DNA of 64,000 bases from positions 372,001 to 436,000 of the forward strand of contig NZ_RAZT01000002.1 in NCBI RefSeq assembly GCF_003626635.1, read 5' to 3'. The translations under genes and the position numbers were made by a program. Below the pieces are notes generated by a model that was not told the origin of the DNA, did no database searches, and saw nothing but the letters and a program-made list of their open reading frames with translations. Position 1 is the stretch's first letter, and each line of letters starts with the position of its first letter. Positions 47,675 to 56,731 of the stretch are shown here, piece after piece. The stretch comes from Micromonospora musae. Its GTDB lineage: Bacteria > Actinomycetota > Actinomycetes > Mycobacteriales > Micromonosporaceae.

Positions 47675-50485
47675 ATGGCCCCGTCGACCCGTCCACCCCG
47701 GATCGTCCCCGTACGGCGGCTGGCGAGCGCCGCCGCGATCGCCCTCCTGGTCGGCACGGTGCCGCTGCTCGGCGGCACCTCGGCCGGGGCCCGCCCGCCG
47801 TCGCCCACCCACTGCAGCACCGACCCCAGCGCTCGGTTGGCGAGCGTGCCCAGCCCGGAGCGGGCGCTCGGCTTCCCGCTCGGCCTCGGGCAGGAGCGGC
47901 CGGTGACCACCGAGGAGATCCGCGGCTACCTGCACGCCGTGGACACCGCCTCCGACCGGGTGGTGACCGGCGTACTGGGCACGAGCGCGCTCGGTCAGCC
48001 GCTGCCGTACGCCGTGGTGTCGAACGAGCGCAACGTCCGGCCGGCCGCCCTGCGCAGGATCGCCGAGGACGTCCGGGACCTGCGCGACCCGCGCCGGACC
48101 ACGCGCCGGGAGGCGGCCGAGACGGCCGACGACTCCCCGGCCATCGTCTGGGTCACCGGCAACGTGCACGGCGGCGAGAAGAGCGGCGCCGACGCGGCAC
48201 TGAAGACGTTGTACGAGCTGGCCGCCGGCCTGTCGTGCGAGGTCGCCGAGCGCAACGAGAACCTCGTCACGATCATCGTGCCGACGCAGAACCCGGACGG
48301 CCGGGACGCGAGCCGACGGCAGAACGAGTTCGGCTTCGACCTGAACCGGGACTGGTTCGCCCGCACCCAGCAGGAGACCGACAGCAAGCTGGAGCTGATG
48401 CGGCGCTACCCGCCGCAGGTCTTCGTCGACGCCCACGAGATGACCGGCTCGCAGTACTTCTTCCCGCCCAACGCCGACCCGATCCACCACGAGATCTCCG
48501 CCGAGGCGGTCGACTGGATCAACCGGATCGGCGAGGCCAACAAGGCCGGCTTCGGCTACAACGGCGCCTGCACCGAGACCGTCACCACCGAGTGCTACTT
48601 CAACTACGCCCGCTACGACCTCTTCTTCATGGGCTACGGCGACACCGTGCCGGCGGCCGGCTTCGGCGCGGCCGGCATGACCTTCGAGAAGGGCAGCGCC
48701 TCGGCCGTGGCCGACCGCGTCCAGCAGCAGTTCCACACCCAGTGGTCCACCCTCGGCTGGGCCGCGGCGAACCGGCACGAGGTGCTCACCGACTACTACC
48801 GGATCTGGACGGACGCGCTCGCCCAGGGCCGGGCGGGCACGCTGGAGCCGAACGAGGTGGTCCAGCCGACCAACGAGGTCCAGTTCCCGGTCCCGGACCT
48901 GCGGATCCGGTCCTACTTCCTGCTGCCCGACCGGCAGCTCGCCGACGTACGGCAGCTGGTCGAGCGGCTGCGCCGGATGGACGTCGAGGTGTACGAGGTG
49001 CAGCAGGCGACCCGGGTGCCCAACGCGCGGATCTTCGGCGGCCGCAGCGCGCGGAACGTCACGGTGCCGAAGGGCGCGTACTGGATCCCGATGGAGCAGC
49101 CGCAGAAGCACTGGATCCAGGCGATCATGGGTGAGGACCCGTACACGCCGTTCCCCTACTTCTACGACGTCTCGTCCTGGAGCAACCCGCTGCTGATGGG
49201 CGTGCCGACCATCTCCACCGGGGACGACGTCCGGCCCCGGGCGAAGCTGGTCCGGCAGATCTCCGGCGGCCGGACCGGTCACGCCTCGCTCTGGGGCTCG
49301 TACGGCTACCGCCTCGACTCCGCCGCCGCCGCCGAGCTCACCTTCCGCCTGCTCGGTCGCGGGGTGCCGCTGGTCCGGGACGGGGCGGGCGGCGTCGTCC
49401 GGCTGGCGGCGACCCGCCTGACCCGGGAGATCGACGACCTCGCCGAGTCGTTCGGGGTGACCCTCAGCCCGGGCGGACCGGCCCGCGGCGCCCGGCTGGA
49501 GCTGCCCGACGTCGGCCTCTTCGGCGGCGACGGCATCTCCACCACCTCCGGCTCCCACGGTGAGGCCCGCTACGTGCTCGGCGAGCGGTGGGGGCTGGAG
49601 CTGAAGCCGGTGACCACCGCCGACATCAACGAGAACACGGCCGCGTTCACCGGCCGGTCGGTGCTGCTCGTGCCGGACGGCGGCAACCCGACCGGCGGCC
49701 TCACCGCCGCCGGGCAGGCCAACCTGCGCAGCTGGATCGCGCAGGGCAACACCTACATCGGGCTGCGCAACGAGGGCACCCGGATGGCCCGGGCCGCCGG
49801 GCTCACCTCCACCACCGAGAAGCCGAAGCCGGCCGGGTACCAGGTGATCGGGTCGCACCTGCGGGTCGATGTCGACTCCGCCAGCCCGGTCGCGTCGGGC
49901 CGACCCGCGGAGGACTTCGAGTTCAACAACGGCGACCCCATCCTCAACCCCAGCACCACCGGCACCAACGTGCTGCGCTACCCCAGCGGGGAGACGTTCT
50001 GGGCGAACGGCTACACGGTCGGCGCCGACGCGCTGCGCGGCACGGCGGCCCTGGTGGACGAGCCGACCGGCGCCGGTCGGGCGGTGCTCTTCGCGTTCAA
50101 CCCGCTCTTCCGGGCGTACAACGAGAACGGGCTGCACCTGGTGGCCAACGCGCTGCTCTACCCCGAGACGGGCGCCGGACCCGCCGCGCAGCGGGCGGCG
50201 TCGGTCGACCCGGCCCGGGCCGCCGCGGCCCGGGTGTCCGCGCCCGAGGACCTCGGCGGCGGCTGGCGGCCGATCACCATCGAGGTGGCGGACGCGGACC
50301 TAGCCCGGACCCGGTCGGTCGTCGAACGGTTCACCGGCGACGCCCGGACGTCGGCGGCGGGCGGCTCGTCCTACCTGGTGATCCCGAACCCGCAGGGGCA
50401 GCAGGCCGACGAGCACCCGTTCCTGGGTGACCTGGTGCGCGCCCTGCAGACGGCGGGGGTTCCGCTGCGGTCCCTGGTCGCCTGA
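47675..50485 (+). CDS. Secreted M14-family zinc carboxypeptidase-like protein
   Basis: A 936-aa exported protein with a signal peptide (1-39). The M14 peptidase domain lies at about 75-390: zinc ligands His165 and Glu168 in NVHGGEKSG and His254 in VDAHEMTG, with FDLNRDWFAR nearby. The second half is a distinct region with alternating strands and helices (LLVPDGGNPTGGLTAAGQAN, VLFAFNPLFRAYNENGLHLV) that resembles a ThuA/glutamine-amidotransferase-like accessory domain. Probably degrades extracellular peptides. GAGGGGAA precedes the ATG at 47675; an in-frame GTG lies 24 nt upstream. Confidence 0.87.
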   Translation: MAPSTRPPRIVPVRRLASAAAIALLVGTVPLLGGTSAGARPPSPTHCSTDPSARLASVPSPERALGFPLGLGQERPVTTEEIRGYLHAVDTASDRVVTGVLGTSALGQPLPYAVVSNERNVRPAALRRIAEDVRDLRDPRRTTRREAAETADDSPAIVWVTGNVHGGEKSGADAALKTLYELAAGLSCEVAERNENLVTIIVPTQNPDGRDASRRQNEFGFDLNRDWFARTQQETDSKLELMRRYPPQVFVDAHEMTGSQYFFPPNADPIHHEISAEAVDWINRIGEANKAGFGYNGACTETVTTECYFNYARYDLFFMGYGDTVPAAGFGAAGMTFEKGSASAVADRVQQQFHTQWSTLGWAAANRHEVLTDYYRIWTDALAQGRAGTLEPNEVVQPTNEVQFPVPDLRIRSYFLLPDRQLADVRQLVERLRRMDVEVYEVQQATRVPNARIFGGRSARNVTVPKGAYWIPMEQPQKHWIQAIMGEDPYTPFPYFYDVSSWSNPLLMGVPTISTGDDVRPRAKLVRQISGGRTGHASLWGSYGYRLDSAAAAELTFRLLGRGVPLVRDGAGGVVRLAATRLTREIDDLAESFGVTLSPGGPARGARLELPDVGLFGGDGISTTSGSHGEARYVLGERWGLELKPVTTADINENTAAFTGRSVLLVPDGGNPTGGLTAAGQANLRSWIAQGNTYIGLRNEGTRMARAAGLTSTTEKPKPAGYQVIGSHLRVDVDSASPVASGRPAEDFEFNNGDPILNPSTTGTNVLRYPSGETFWANGYTVGADALRGTAALVDEPTGAGRAVLFAFNPLFRAYNENGLHLVANALLYPETGAGPAAQRAASVDPARAAAARVSAPEDLGGGWRPITIEVADADLARTRSVVERFTGDARTSAAGGSSYLVIPNPQGQQADEHPFLGDLVRALQTAGVPLRSLVA

Positions 50486-50490
50486 TCCGA

Positions 50491-50526
50491 GGCGGGCCCG
50501 GCCGGCGGCGACCGGCCGGGCCCGCC
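50491..50526 (+). terminator. Strong hairpin terminator after the M14 gene
   Basis: A perfect 15-bp GC stem, GGCGGGCCCGGCCGG (50491-50505) with its complement at 50512-50526, and a 6-nt loop. No U-tract. Confidence 0.78.
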
Positions 50527-50630
50527 CCCGAGTTGGCTCCGGCGGCCCCGTTGGGGCAGGATCGGGCGGCCCTCGCGTTGTCGCGGACGTCACGTGCCCG
50601 AGCGTGGACGCCCGAGCGGCTGCGCGAGAG

Positions 50631-50652
50631 TCTTGGAAAGCTGATTCCAAGA
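50631..50652. promoter_or_regulatory. Inverted repeat just upstream of zwf
   Basis: TCTTGGAA-AGCTGA-TTCCAAGA, a perfect 8-6-8 repeat ending 15 nt before the ATG and abutting the GAGGTGA ribosome binding site. Either a repressor site or a hairpin that could occlude translation. Confidence 0.6.
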
Positions 50653-50667
50653 TGAGGTGAACGTGCC

Positions 50668-52047
50668 ATGGACCTGCGCTCAGACGCTGTCGTGCTCTTC
50701 GGTGTGACCGGTGACCTGGTCGCGAAGAAGCTCTTCCCGGCGCTCTACGAGCTGACGCGTCGCGGTCGGCTCGACCTGCCGGTGATCGGCGTCGCCCGCT
50801 CCCGCTGGGACCACCAGCAGTTGCTCACGGCGGCGCGCAAGTCGGTCCTGGAGGCGAACGGTCAGGTCGACGACGAGGTCTTCGACCGCCTCGCCGGGAA
50901 CCTCACGATGCTCTCCGGCGACTACGCCGACCCCACCACCTACCAGCGGCTCGCCGAGGCGCTCTCGACGGCGCGGCGGCCGCTCTTCTACCTGGCCATC
51001 CCGCCGGCGGTCTTCACCGCGGTGGTCGACGGCCTGGCCGGCTCCGGCCTGGCCGCGCGCGGCCGGGTGGTCGTCGAGAAGCCCTTCGGCCGCGACCTGG
51101 CCACCTCGCACGAGCTGAACAAGGTGCTGCGGGCGGCCTTCGACCCGGAGCGGATCTTCCGCATCGACCACTACCTCGGCAAGGAGGCGGTCGAGGGGCT
51201 GCGGGTCTTCCGCTTCGCCAACCGGATCTTCGAGCCGCTCTGGAACGCCGAGCACATCGCGAACATCCAGGTGACCCTCGCCGAGGGCTTCGGCACCGAG
51301 GGGCGCGCCGGCTTCTACGACCGGATCGGCGCCACCCGCGACGTGCTGCAGAACCACATGCTCCAGGTCGTGGCCCTGCTCGCCATGGAGCCCCCGGCCG
51401 ACGCCGGCGACGACGCGTTCCGCGCCGAGGAGATCCGCGCCCTGAGCCGGGCGGCGGCGCTCTCGCCGGCCACCACGGTCCGCGGCCAGTACGCCGGCTA
51501 CCGAGACGAGCCGGGCGTGCCCGCCGACTCCAACACCGAGACGTTCGTGGCCACCGAGCTGCGGATCGACTCGCCCCGCTGGGCCGGCGTGCCGTTCTAC
51601 CTGCGTACGGGCAAGCTGATGCCGGGCACGGCCACCGAGGTCGTGGTCGAGTTCAAGACGCCGGAGCGCAACCTCGTGCCGTCGGCCGACGGGGCCGAGC
51701 CCGAGCCGAACCTGCTCCGCTTCCGCCTGGGCCGCCACGACGGCATCATCCTCTCCGTCCAGGTCAAGGAGCCCGGCGCGGAGGTGACGGGCACCTCGAC
51801 CGAGCTCCCCGTCGACTTCGACGCCACGCTCGGACACCGGCGGGAGGCGTACGAGCGGCTGCTCGACGACGCCTTGGACGGGCGGCACCTGCGCTTCGCG
51901 CGGGAGGAGACGATCGAGCAGGAGTGGCGGATCGTCGAGCCCATCCTGGACCTGTCGGCGCCGGTGTCGTCGTACCCGCGGGGCAGCTGGGGTCCGGCCG
52001 AGGCGGCGACGCTGGCCGGCCGCTGGCACGACCCGGCCACCCGCTGA
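50668..52047 (+). CDS. zwf: Glucose-6-phosphate dehydrogenase
   Basis: A 459-aa enzyme that oxidises glucose 6-phosphate to 6-phosphogluconolactone with NADP, the entry to the oxidative pentose phosphate pathway. Cofactor site GVTGDLVAKK (12-21), EKPFG (137-141) and the substrate/active-site signature RIDHYLGKE (165-173). GAGGTGA lies about 7 nt before the ATG at 50668. Most actinobacterial zwf genes sit with opcA, tal and tkt; here the neighbours are a peptidase and a TetR gene, so this is probably a second, specialised copy. The upstream palindrome may regulate it. Confidence 0.93.
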   Translation: MDLRSDAVVLFGVTGDLVAKKLFPALYELTRRGRLDLPVIGVARSRWDHQQLLTAARKSVLEANGQVDDEVFDRLAGNLTMLSGDYADPTTYQRLAEALSTARRPLFYLAIPPAVFTAVVDGLAGSGLAARGRVVVEKPFGRDLATSHELNKVLRAAFDPERIFRIDHYLGKEAVEGLRVFRFANRIFEPLWNAEHIANIQVTLAEGFGTEGRAGFYDRIGATRDVLQNHMLQVVALLAMEPPADAGDDAFRAEEIRALSRAAALSPATTVRGQYAGYRDEPGVPADSNTETFVATELRIDSPRWAGVPFYLRTGKLMPGTATEVVVEFKTPERNLVPSADGAEPEPNLLRFRLGRHDGIILSVQVKEPGAEVTGTSTELPVDFDATLGHRREAYERLLDDALDGRHLRFAREETIEQEWRIVEPILDLSAPVSSYPRGSWGPAEAATLAGRWHDPATR

Positions 52048-52066
52048 CAACCGGTGAGGCGCGCGA

Positions 52067-52082
52067 CTTAACCAACGTTAAG
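52067..52082. promoter_or_regulatory. Palindromic operator at the tetR start
   Basis: CTTAAC-CAAC-GTTAAG, a perfect inverted repeat ending 8 nt before the ATG at 52091. TAAGCT (52079-52084) may be the -10 box of a leaderless mRNA. A TetR autorepression site is likely. Confidence 0.62.
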
Positions 52083-52090
52083 CTGGGGCG

Positions 52091-52735
52091 ATGACACCAA
52101 CCGATGCCGTCTCCACCCCCGGCCCGGCGCCGGCCAGACCCCGGCACACCGCCGCGGGTCGGCGCACCCGGGAGCGGATCGTGAAGACGGCGGCGGATCT
52201 CATCTTCCGCAAGGGCGTCGCCGGCACCAGCATCCCGGACGTCCAGCAGGCCGCCCGGGTCAGCGCCTCGCAGATCTACCACTACTTCGCCGACAAGACC
52301 GAGCTGGTGCGGGCCGTCATCGCCCACCAGGTCGAGCAGACCATCGCGGGGCAGCAGCCGCACCTCGACCGGCTGGACAGCTTCCCGGCGCTCCGGGCGT
52401 GGCGCGACGCCATGATCGCGTCGCAGGAGCGGCACGACTGCGCGGGCGGGTGCGCGATCGGCTCGCTCGCGAGCGAGCTGGTCGAGACCTACGAGCCGCT
52501 ACGGGGCGACCTCGCCGCCGCCTTCGACCGCTGGGAGGCCCCCATCCGGGCGGGGCTGCGCCGGATGCGGCAGGACGGCGTACTCGTCGCCGAGGCCGAC
52601 ACCGACCAGCTCGCCACCGCGCTGCTCGCGGCGGTCCAGGGCGGCCTGCTGCTCAGCCAGGTCCGGCGTTCCTCCGAGCCGCTGCGCGCCGCCACCGAGG
52701 CGGCGATCGGCTACGTGGAGAGCTTCGCCGCCTGA
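52091..52735 (+). CDS. TetR-family transcriptional regulator
   Basis: A 214-aa regulator. HTH about residues 25-68 (RTRERIVKTAADLIFRKGVA, IPDVQQAARVSASQIYHYFA). The mid-region contains SQERHDCAGGCAIGSLASEL, a feature of the AcrR/TetR subgroup linked to electrophile or drug response. No ribosome binding site is visible; the palindrome and TAAGCT box suggest a leaderless mRNA. The LtrA gene follows in the same direction and is a plausible target. Confidence 0.85.
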   Translation: MTPTDAVSTPGPAPARPRHTAAGRRTRERIVKTAADLIFRKGVAGTSIPDVQQAARVSASQIYHYFADKTELVRAVIAHQVEQTIAGQQPHLDRLDSFPALRAWRDAMIASQERHDCAGGCAIGSLASELVETYEPLRGDLAAAFDRWEAPIRAGLRRMRQDGVLVAEADTDQLATALLAAVQGGLLLSQVRRSSEPLRAATEAAIGYVESFAA

Positions 52736-52956
52736 GCCCGCCGGCCGGCCGCCGGAACATTCCGCGGTTCGGACTCGGACCGTCCGCCCTCGACGTAGCG
52801 TTACCAGCGGAGCCGTCGCAGCCACCGGGTCGGCAACCCGTCGCCCAGCACGTCGAGCGAGGAACGGGACCCGATGTCCGACGACGATCGCCACCTCCCC
52901 GTCGAGCGCTGCGACCGCCACGCCGGGCGGGGACGAACCCGCCGCCGGCGGTCGTG

Positions 52957-54117
52957 ATGCCGGGCGTACGCCGAGCCATCACCCGTACGCCGGAGGGCTC
53001 CCAACGCGCCGACCTGCTGGAACTCTTCTTCGACCTGGCCTTCCTCGCCACCCTGGCGCTGACCTCGCAGAAGATGGCGGCCGAGCAGACCTGGACGGGC
53101 ATCGGCCAGGCGCTGCTCCTGCTCTCCACGCTCTGGGCGGTCTGGGTCACCACCACCTCGTTCACCGACATCTACAGCCTCCAGGAGCGACCCATCCAGC
53201 TCGTGGTCCTGGGCATCATGTTCGGCGGCATGCTGATGTCCGCCGCCCTGCCGACCGCGTTCGGCGCCCACGGCCTCGTCTTCGGCGCCACCTGGGCCGG
53301 GATCAACTGGGGCCGGGGGTTGGTCCTCATCCCGTCGCTGCGCGGCCGGCGCGAGCAGGAACGCCCCGTCCGGATCCTGCTCTGGACCGGCCTCTCGGGC
53401 ACCCTCTGGATCGTCGGCGGCCTGCTCCCGGACGCGGACACCCGGCTCGTGGTGTGGCTCGCCGCGCTCGGCGTCGACTACGTCGCCTTCGGCCTCCGGT
53501 TCCCGATCCCCGGCCGGCGACCGCTGCCGCATTACAACGTCTCCCCGGAGCACCTCGCCGAGCGGTACCAGCAGATCTACATCCTGGCCCTGGGCGAGCT
53601 CGTCCTGATCGCCGTCCTGACCCTGAGCCGCATGCCGTTCAGCCTCGACCGGATCGGCGCGTTCCTCGCCGCGTTCGTCACCGCTGTCGTGCTCTGGTGG
53701 AGCCACGCCCGGCGCACCGGCGCCGTGCTGCGGACCGCCATCGAGCGCTCCGCGCACCGGACCCGGCTGGTGCGGACCAACCCGTACGTGCACTGGCTCA
53801 TGGTGACCGGGGTGGTCGGCATCGCGGCCGGCTTCGAGCGGGTCATCAGGCATCCCATGCAGCGGCCGGACGACATCCTGGTCGCGCTGCTGCTCGGCGG
53901 CGCCGCGCTCTTCCTGGCCGGTCGGGCGCTGCTCGACCACGAGGTCGCCGACCGGATTCCACGGGCCCACCTCGCCGGGATCGTCGTGACGGTGGCCGCC
54001 GGCTGGGTCGCGCCGTGGCTGCCGGGGCTCGCCCTGAGCGTGCTCGCCACAGTGGTGCTGTTGAGCGTGGTGGTCGCGGAGGCCGTCCGGTTCCGCCCGG
54101 GCGCGAAACGGGCCTGA
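52957..54117 (+). CDS. Low-temperature-requirement protein A (LtrA) family
   Basis: A 386-aa membrane protein with about 10 helices. Family start: RADLLELFFDLAFLATLALT, then LLLLSTLWAVWVTTTSFTDI, SPEHLAERYQQIYILALGEL and late RAHLAGIVVTVAAGWVAPWL. LtrA was named from a Listeria cold phenotype, and its function is unsettled. Start at ATG 52957 (GTG 52954 also possible). First of three LtrA proteins in 9 kb. Confidence 0.85.
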   Translation: MPGVRRAITRTPEGSQRADLLELFFDLAFLATLALTSQKMAAEQTWTGIGQALLLLSTLWAVWVTTTSFTDIYSLQERPIQLVVLGIMFGGMLMSAALPTAFGAHGLVFGATWAGINWGRGLVLIPSLRGRREQERPVRILLWTGLSGTLWIVGGLLPDADTRLVVWLAALGVDYVAFGLRFPIPGRRPLPHYNVSPEHLAERYQQIYILALGELVLIAVLTLSRMPFSLDRIGAFLAAFVTAVVLWWSHARRTGAVLRTAIERSAHRTRLVRTNPYVHWLMVTGVVGIAAGFERVIRHPMQRPDDILVALLLGGAALFLAGRALLDHEVADRIPRAHLAGIVVTVAAGWVAPWLPGLALSVLATVVLLSVVVAEAVRFRPGAKRA

Positions 54118-54337
54118 CCGCGGACCCTCCCCCGACCGGTGAACGCCACGGTGACGCCATCGGTGTTCGGTCCACTCCGCGACGGCGAACGTCTCGGGCC
54201 GACCGCCGTCCGGTTCCGGTGGCTATCCCGCGCGGCCGCGCGCGGGTACGGTCCGATGATCGTGATCGATGACGGGCGGGTTCGCCCCGGGCCGGTTGAC
54301 GCCGGGGCGGCCGCCGACGGACGGGAGGGGCACGAGG

Positions 54338-56647
54338 GTGAGAGTCAGAGCGGGGTTCTGTGTGGCTGCGATGGTCGCGGCCGGACTGGTGGGGGTGGGG
54401 GCGGCGCCCGCCGTCGCCGCCGACGTGGGCAGCGCCACCGTGGTGCCGATCCAGGTGACCGGTGATCCGGCGGAGCGCTTCAACCTGGTCCTGCTCGGCG
54501 ACGGGTACACCGAGGCGGACCTGCCGACCTTCCGTTCGCACGTCGACAAGCACCTGAACACCCTCTGGACGATCGAGCCGTTCAAGTCCTACCGCAGCTA
54601 CTTCAACGTCTACGCCGTGGAGATCGTCTCCGCCGAGTCGGGGGTGGACTGCGACCCAGGCCTTGGCGACCCGGAGCGGGACACCGTGCTGGACATGGGC
54701 TTCTGGGGCGGCTGCAACCCCAACAGCGTGCAGCGTCTGCTCGCCGTCGACGGGACGGCGGCGAACGCGTACGCCGATCTCGCGGCGGGCACCAACCGGG
54801 GCAACCGACAGCTCGTCGCCCTGGCCAACAGCGACACCTACGGCGGGGCCGGCGGGGTCAACGCCACCGCCTCCGGCGGCAACGCGCTCTCCGCGCTGAT
54901 CAGCCCGCACGAGCTCGGGCACTCGCTGGGCGGCCTGCAGGACGAGTACGACTACTACGCCCGCGGCGTGGCCGGGGACACCTACGAGGGGCCGGAGCCC
55001 TCGTCGACGCACCACACCCTCCTCACCGAGCAGCAGATGCGCGACACCCGCGCCAAGTGGTGGCGCTGGCTGGGTGAACCGAGCGAGTCCGGTGGCCAGA
55101 TCGGCCGCTACGAGGGCGGGCTCTACCTGCAGAAGGGCGTGTGGCGGCCGAGCCGGCACTCGATGATGAAGTCGTTGGGCTTCTACTTCGACCAGGTCGC
55201 CCGGGAGCAGATGACCGAGCGGATCGCGAGCCGGGTCGACATCCTGGCCGGCGGCACCGAGGCGGGGCGGCCGATCGGCGCCGACCAGGTCGTCCGGGTG
55301 GAGACCCTGCACCCGGTGAGCCACGAGCTGACGGTCACCTGGACGGTCGACGGCACGACCGTCGCCGGCACCGGCAACGCCCGCGTCCTCGACCTGCGGA
55401 CGCTGCGGCTCACCCCCGGAACGCACACCGTCACCGCGACGGTCACCGATCCGACTCCGTTCGTCCGCGACCCGGCGGTACGGGAGTCGCCCGCGCTGAC
55501 CCAGCGCCGCACCTGGACCGTCGACACCGGGCTGACCACCCCGGTGGTGGCCGAGCCGCTGGGGATCACCACGTCGACCGCGACCGACCGGCCGGTCGGC
55601 GCCCGGGACGTGGTGTACGTGGAGAGCACCCACCCCACCGACCGGATCCCCGCCGTGGCCTGGGCCCTCGACGGTCGTCCGGTGGCGAACCCCGGTCACG
55701 ACGGTGACCTGGAGCTGGCCGGGCTGGGCCTGACCGGCGGCACCCACCGGCTCACCGCCACGGTCACCGACCCGGTCACCGCCGAGTCGGTGTCCCGCTC
55801 CTGGACGGTCGACGCGACCCGCCCCGAGGTCGACTACGACCTGTCGGAGCCGCTGCTCACCACCGCCCGCCCCGGCAAGCCCACCGAGTACGTCTACAAC
55901 GGGCCGTTCACCATGCGCCTGACCGGCGCCGACGACACCGCGGCGGAGGTCACCGCCGAGTTCCGCCTGGACCGCGACGGCTGGCACAACTACTACGGTT
56001 GGCCGACCGACGCGCAGGCACCGTTCCTGTTCACGGCGACCGGCACCGACGTCGACGGTCTCGTCTACGGCAACCTCGGCTCGGGTGGCCTGTCGGTCTC
56101 CCCGTTCGCCCAGCGCTCCCCCGGCTACGGCCGACACACCGTCGAGTACCGGGGCATCGACGCGGTGGGCAACGTGGGTACGGCCGGGGAGTTCGTCGCC
56201 ACGCTGATTCCGCCGCCGCCGACGTGCACCGACGTCGTCTCCGGCCGGCGCGCCGGCGCGCTGGTCGTCACCTCCGGCGTCACCTGCCTGCGGGCCGCCA
56301 GCGTCACGGGCGGGGTGACCGTCCGGGCCGGGGCCGCCCTCGTGGTCGACCGCTCCTCGATCAGCGGCGCGGTGGCGGCGACCGGCGCGACGGCCGTGGA
56401 GCTGCTGAACAGCACCGTGCGGGGCGCGGTGACGGTGACCGGCACCACCGGGCACGTCACGGCGGTGGGCAGCCGGGTGGACGGCGCTCTGCTGCTCAGC
56501 GGAAACGACACCGGCACGACGGCGGCGATCCTCGCCGGCAACGAGGTGGTATCGCTGCACTGCTCGGGCAACAGCCCGGCCCCGGTCGATCTCGGCGCAC
56601 CGAACACGGTGCGCGGCGCCGCGTCGGGGCAGTGCCGGGGACTCTGA
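54338..56647 (+). CDS. Secreted M64-family (IgA-peptidase-like) metallopeptidase
   Basis: A 769-aa exported protein with a signal peptide (about 1-28). The peptidase domain opens with RFNLVLLGDGYTEADLPTFR and has the zinc site HELGHSLGGLQDEY (HELGH at 191-195), the M64 hallmark. Two Ig/PKD-like repeats follow (VTWTVDGTTVAGTGNARVLD, AVAWALDGRPVANPGHDGDL) and then a C-terminal region of short strands (GGVTVRAGAALVVDRSSISG, TGTTGHVTAVGSRVDGALLL) like a polymer-forming or bactofilin-type beta-helix. GTG start at 54338 with GGGAGGGG 7 nt upstream. Confidence 0.88.
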   Translation: MRVRAGFCVAAMVAAGLVGVGAAPAVAADVGSATVVPIQVTGDPAERFNLVLLGDGYTEADLPTFRSHVDKHLNTLWTIEPFKSYRSYFNVYAVEIVSAESGVDCDPGLGDPERDTVLDMGFWGGCNPNSVQRLLAVDGTAANAYADLAAGTNRGNRQLVALANSDTYGGAGGVNATASGGNALSALISPHELGHSLGGLQDEYDYYARGVAGDTYEGPEPSSTHHTLLTEQQMRDTRAKWWRWLGEPSESGGQIGRYEGGLYLQKGVWRPSRHSMMKSLGFYFDQVAREQMTERIASRVDILAGGTEAGRPIGADQVVRVETLHPVSHELTVTWTVDGTTVAGTGNARVLDLRTLRLTPGTHTVTATVTDPTPFVRDPAVRESPALTQRRTWTVDTGLTTPVVAEPLGITTSTATDRPVGARDVVYVESTHPTDRIPAVAWALDGRPVANPGHDGDLELAGLGLTGGTHRLTATVTDPVTAESVSRSWTVDATRPEVDYDLSEPLLTTARPGKPTEYVYNGPFTMRLTGADDTAAEVTAEFRLDRDGWHNYYGWPTDAQAPFLFTATGTDVDGLVYGNLGSGGLSVSPFAQRSPGYGRHTVEYRGIDAVGNVGTAGEFVATLIPPPPTCTDVVSGRRAGALVVTSGVTCLRAASVTGGVTVRAGAALVVDRSSISGAVAATGATAVELLNSTVRGAVTVTGTTGHVTAVGSRVDGALLLSGNDTGTTAAILAGNEVVSLHCSGNSPAPVDLGAPNTVRGAASGQCRGL

Positions 56648-56678
56648 ATCCTGAACCGCCGGAGGGCGGACACGGTTC

Positions 56679-56708
56679 GGGGCCGGTCGTCGTGCGGCGA
56701 CCGGCCCC
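56679..56708. terminator. Bidirectional hairpin between M64 and LtrA genes
   Basis: A perfect 11-bp stem, GGGGCCGGTCG (56679-56689) with its complement at 56698-56708, and an 8-nt loop. It separates two convergent genes. Confidence 0.72.
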
Positions 56709-56731
56709 GCGCCGTCGGAGTTGACGGCCGG

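Noticed and set aside
47564..50137. Very long minus-strand frame (over 800 codons) opposite the M14 peptidase
   Set aside because: The plus-strand frame has a signal peptide, zinc ligands and a ribosome binding site. The other is low-complexity (V, G, R, L) shadow.
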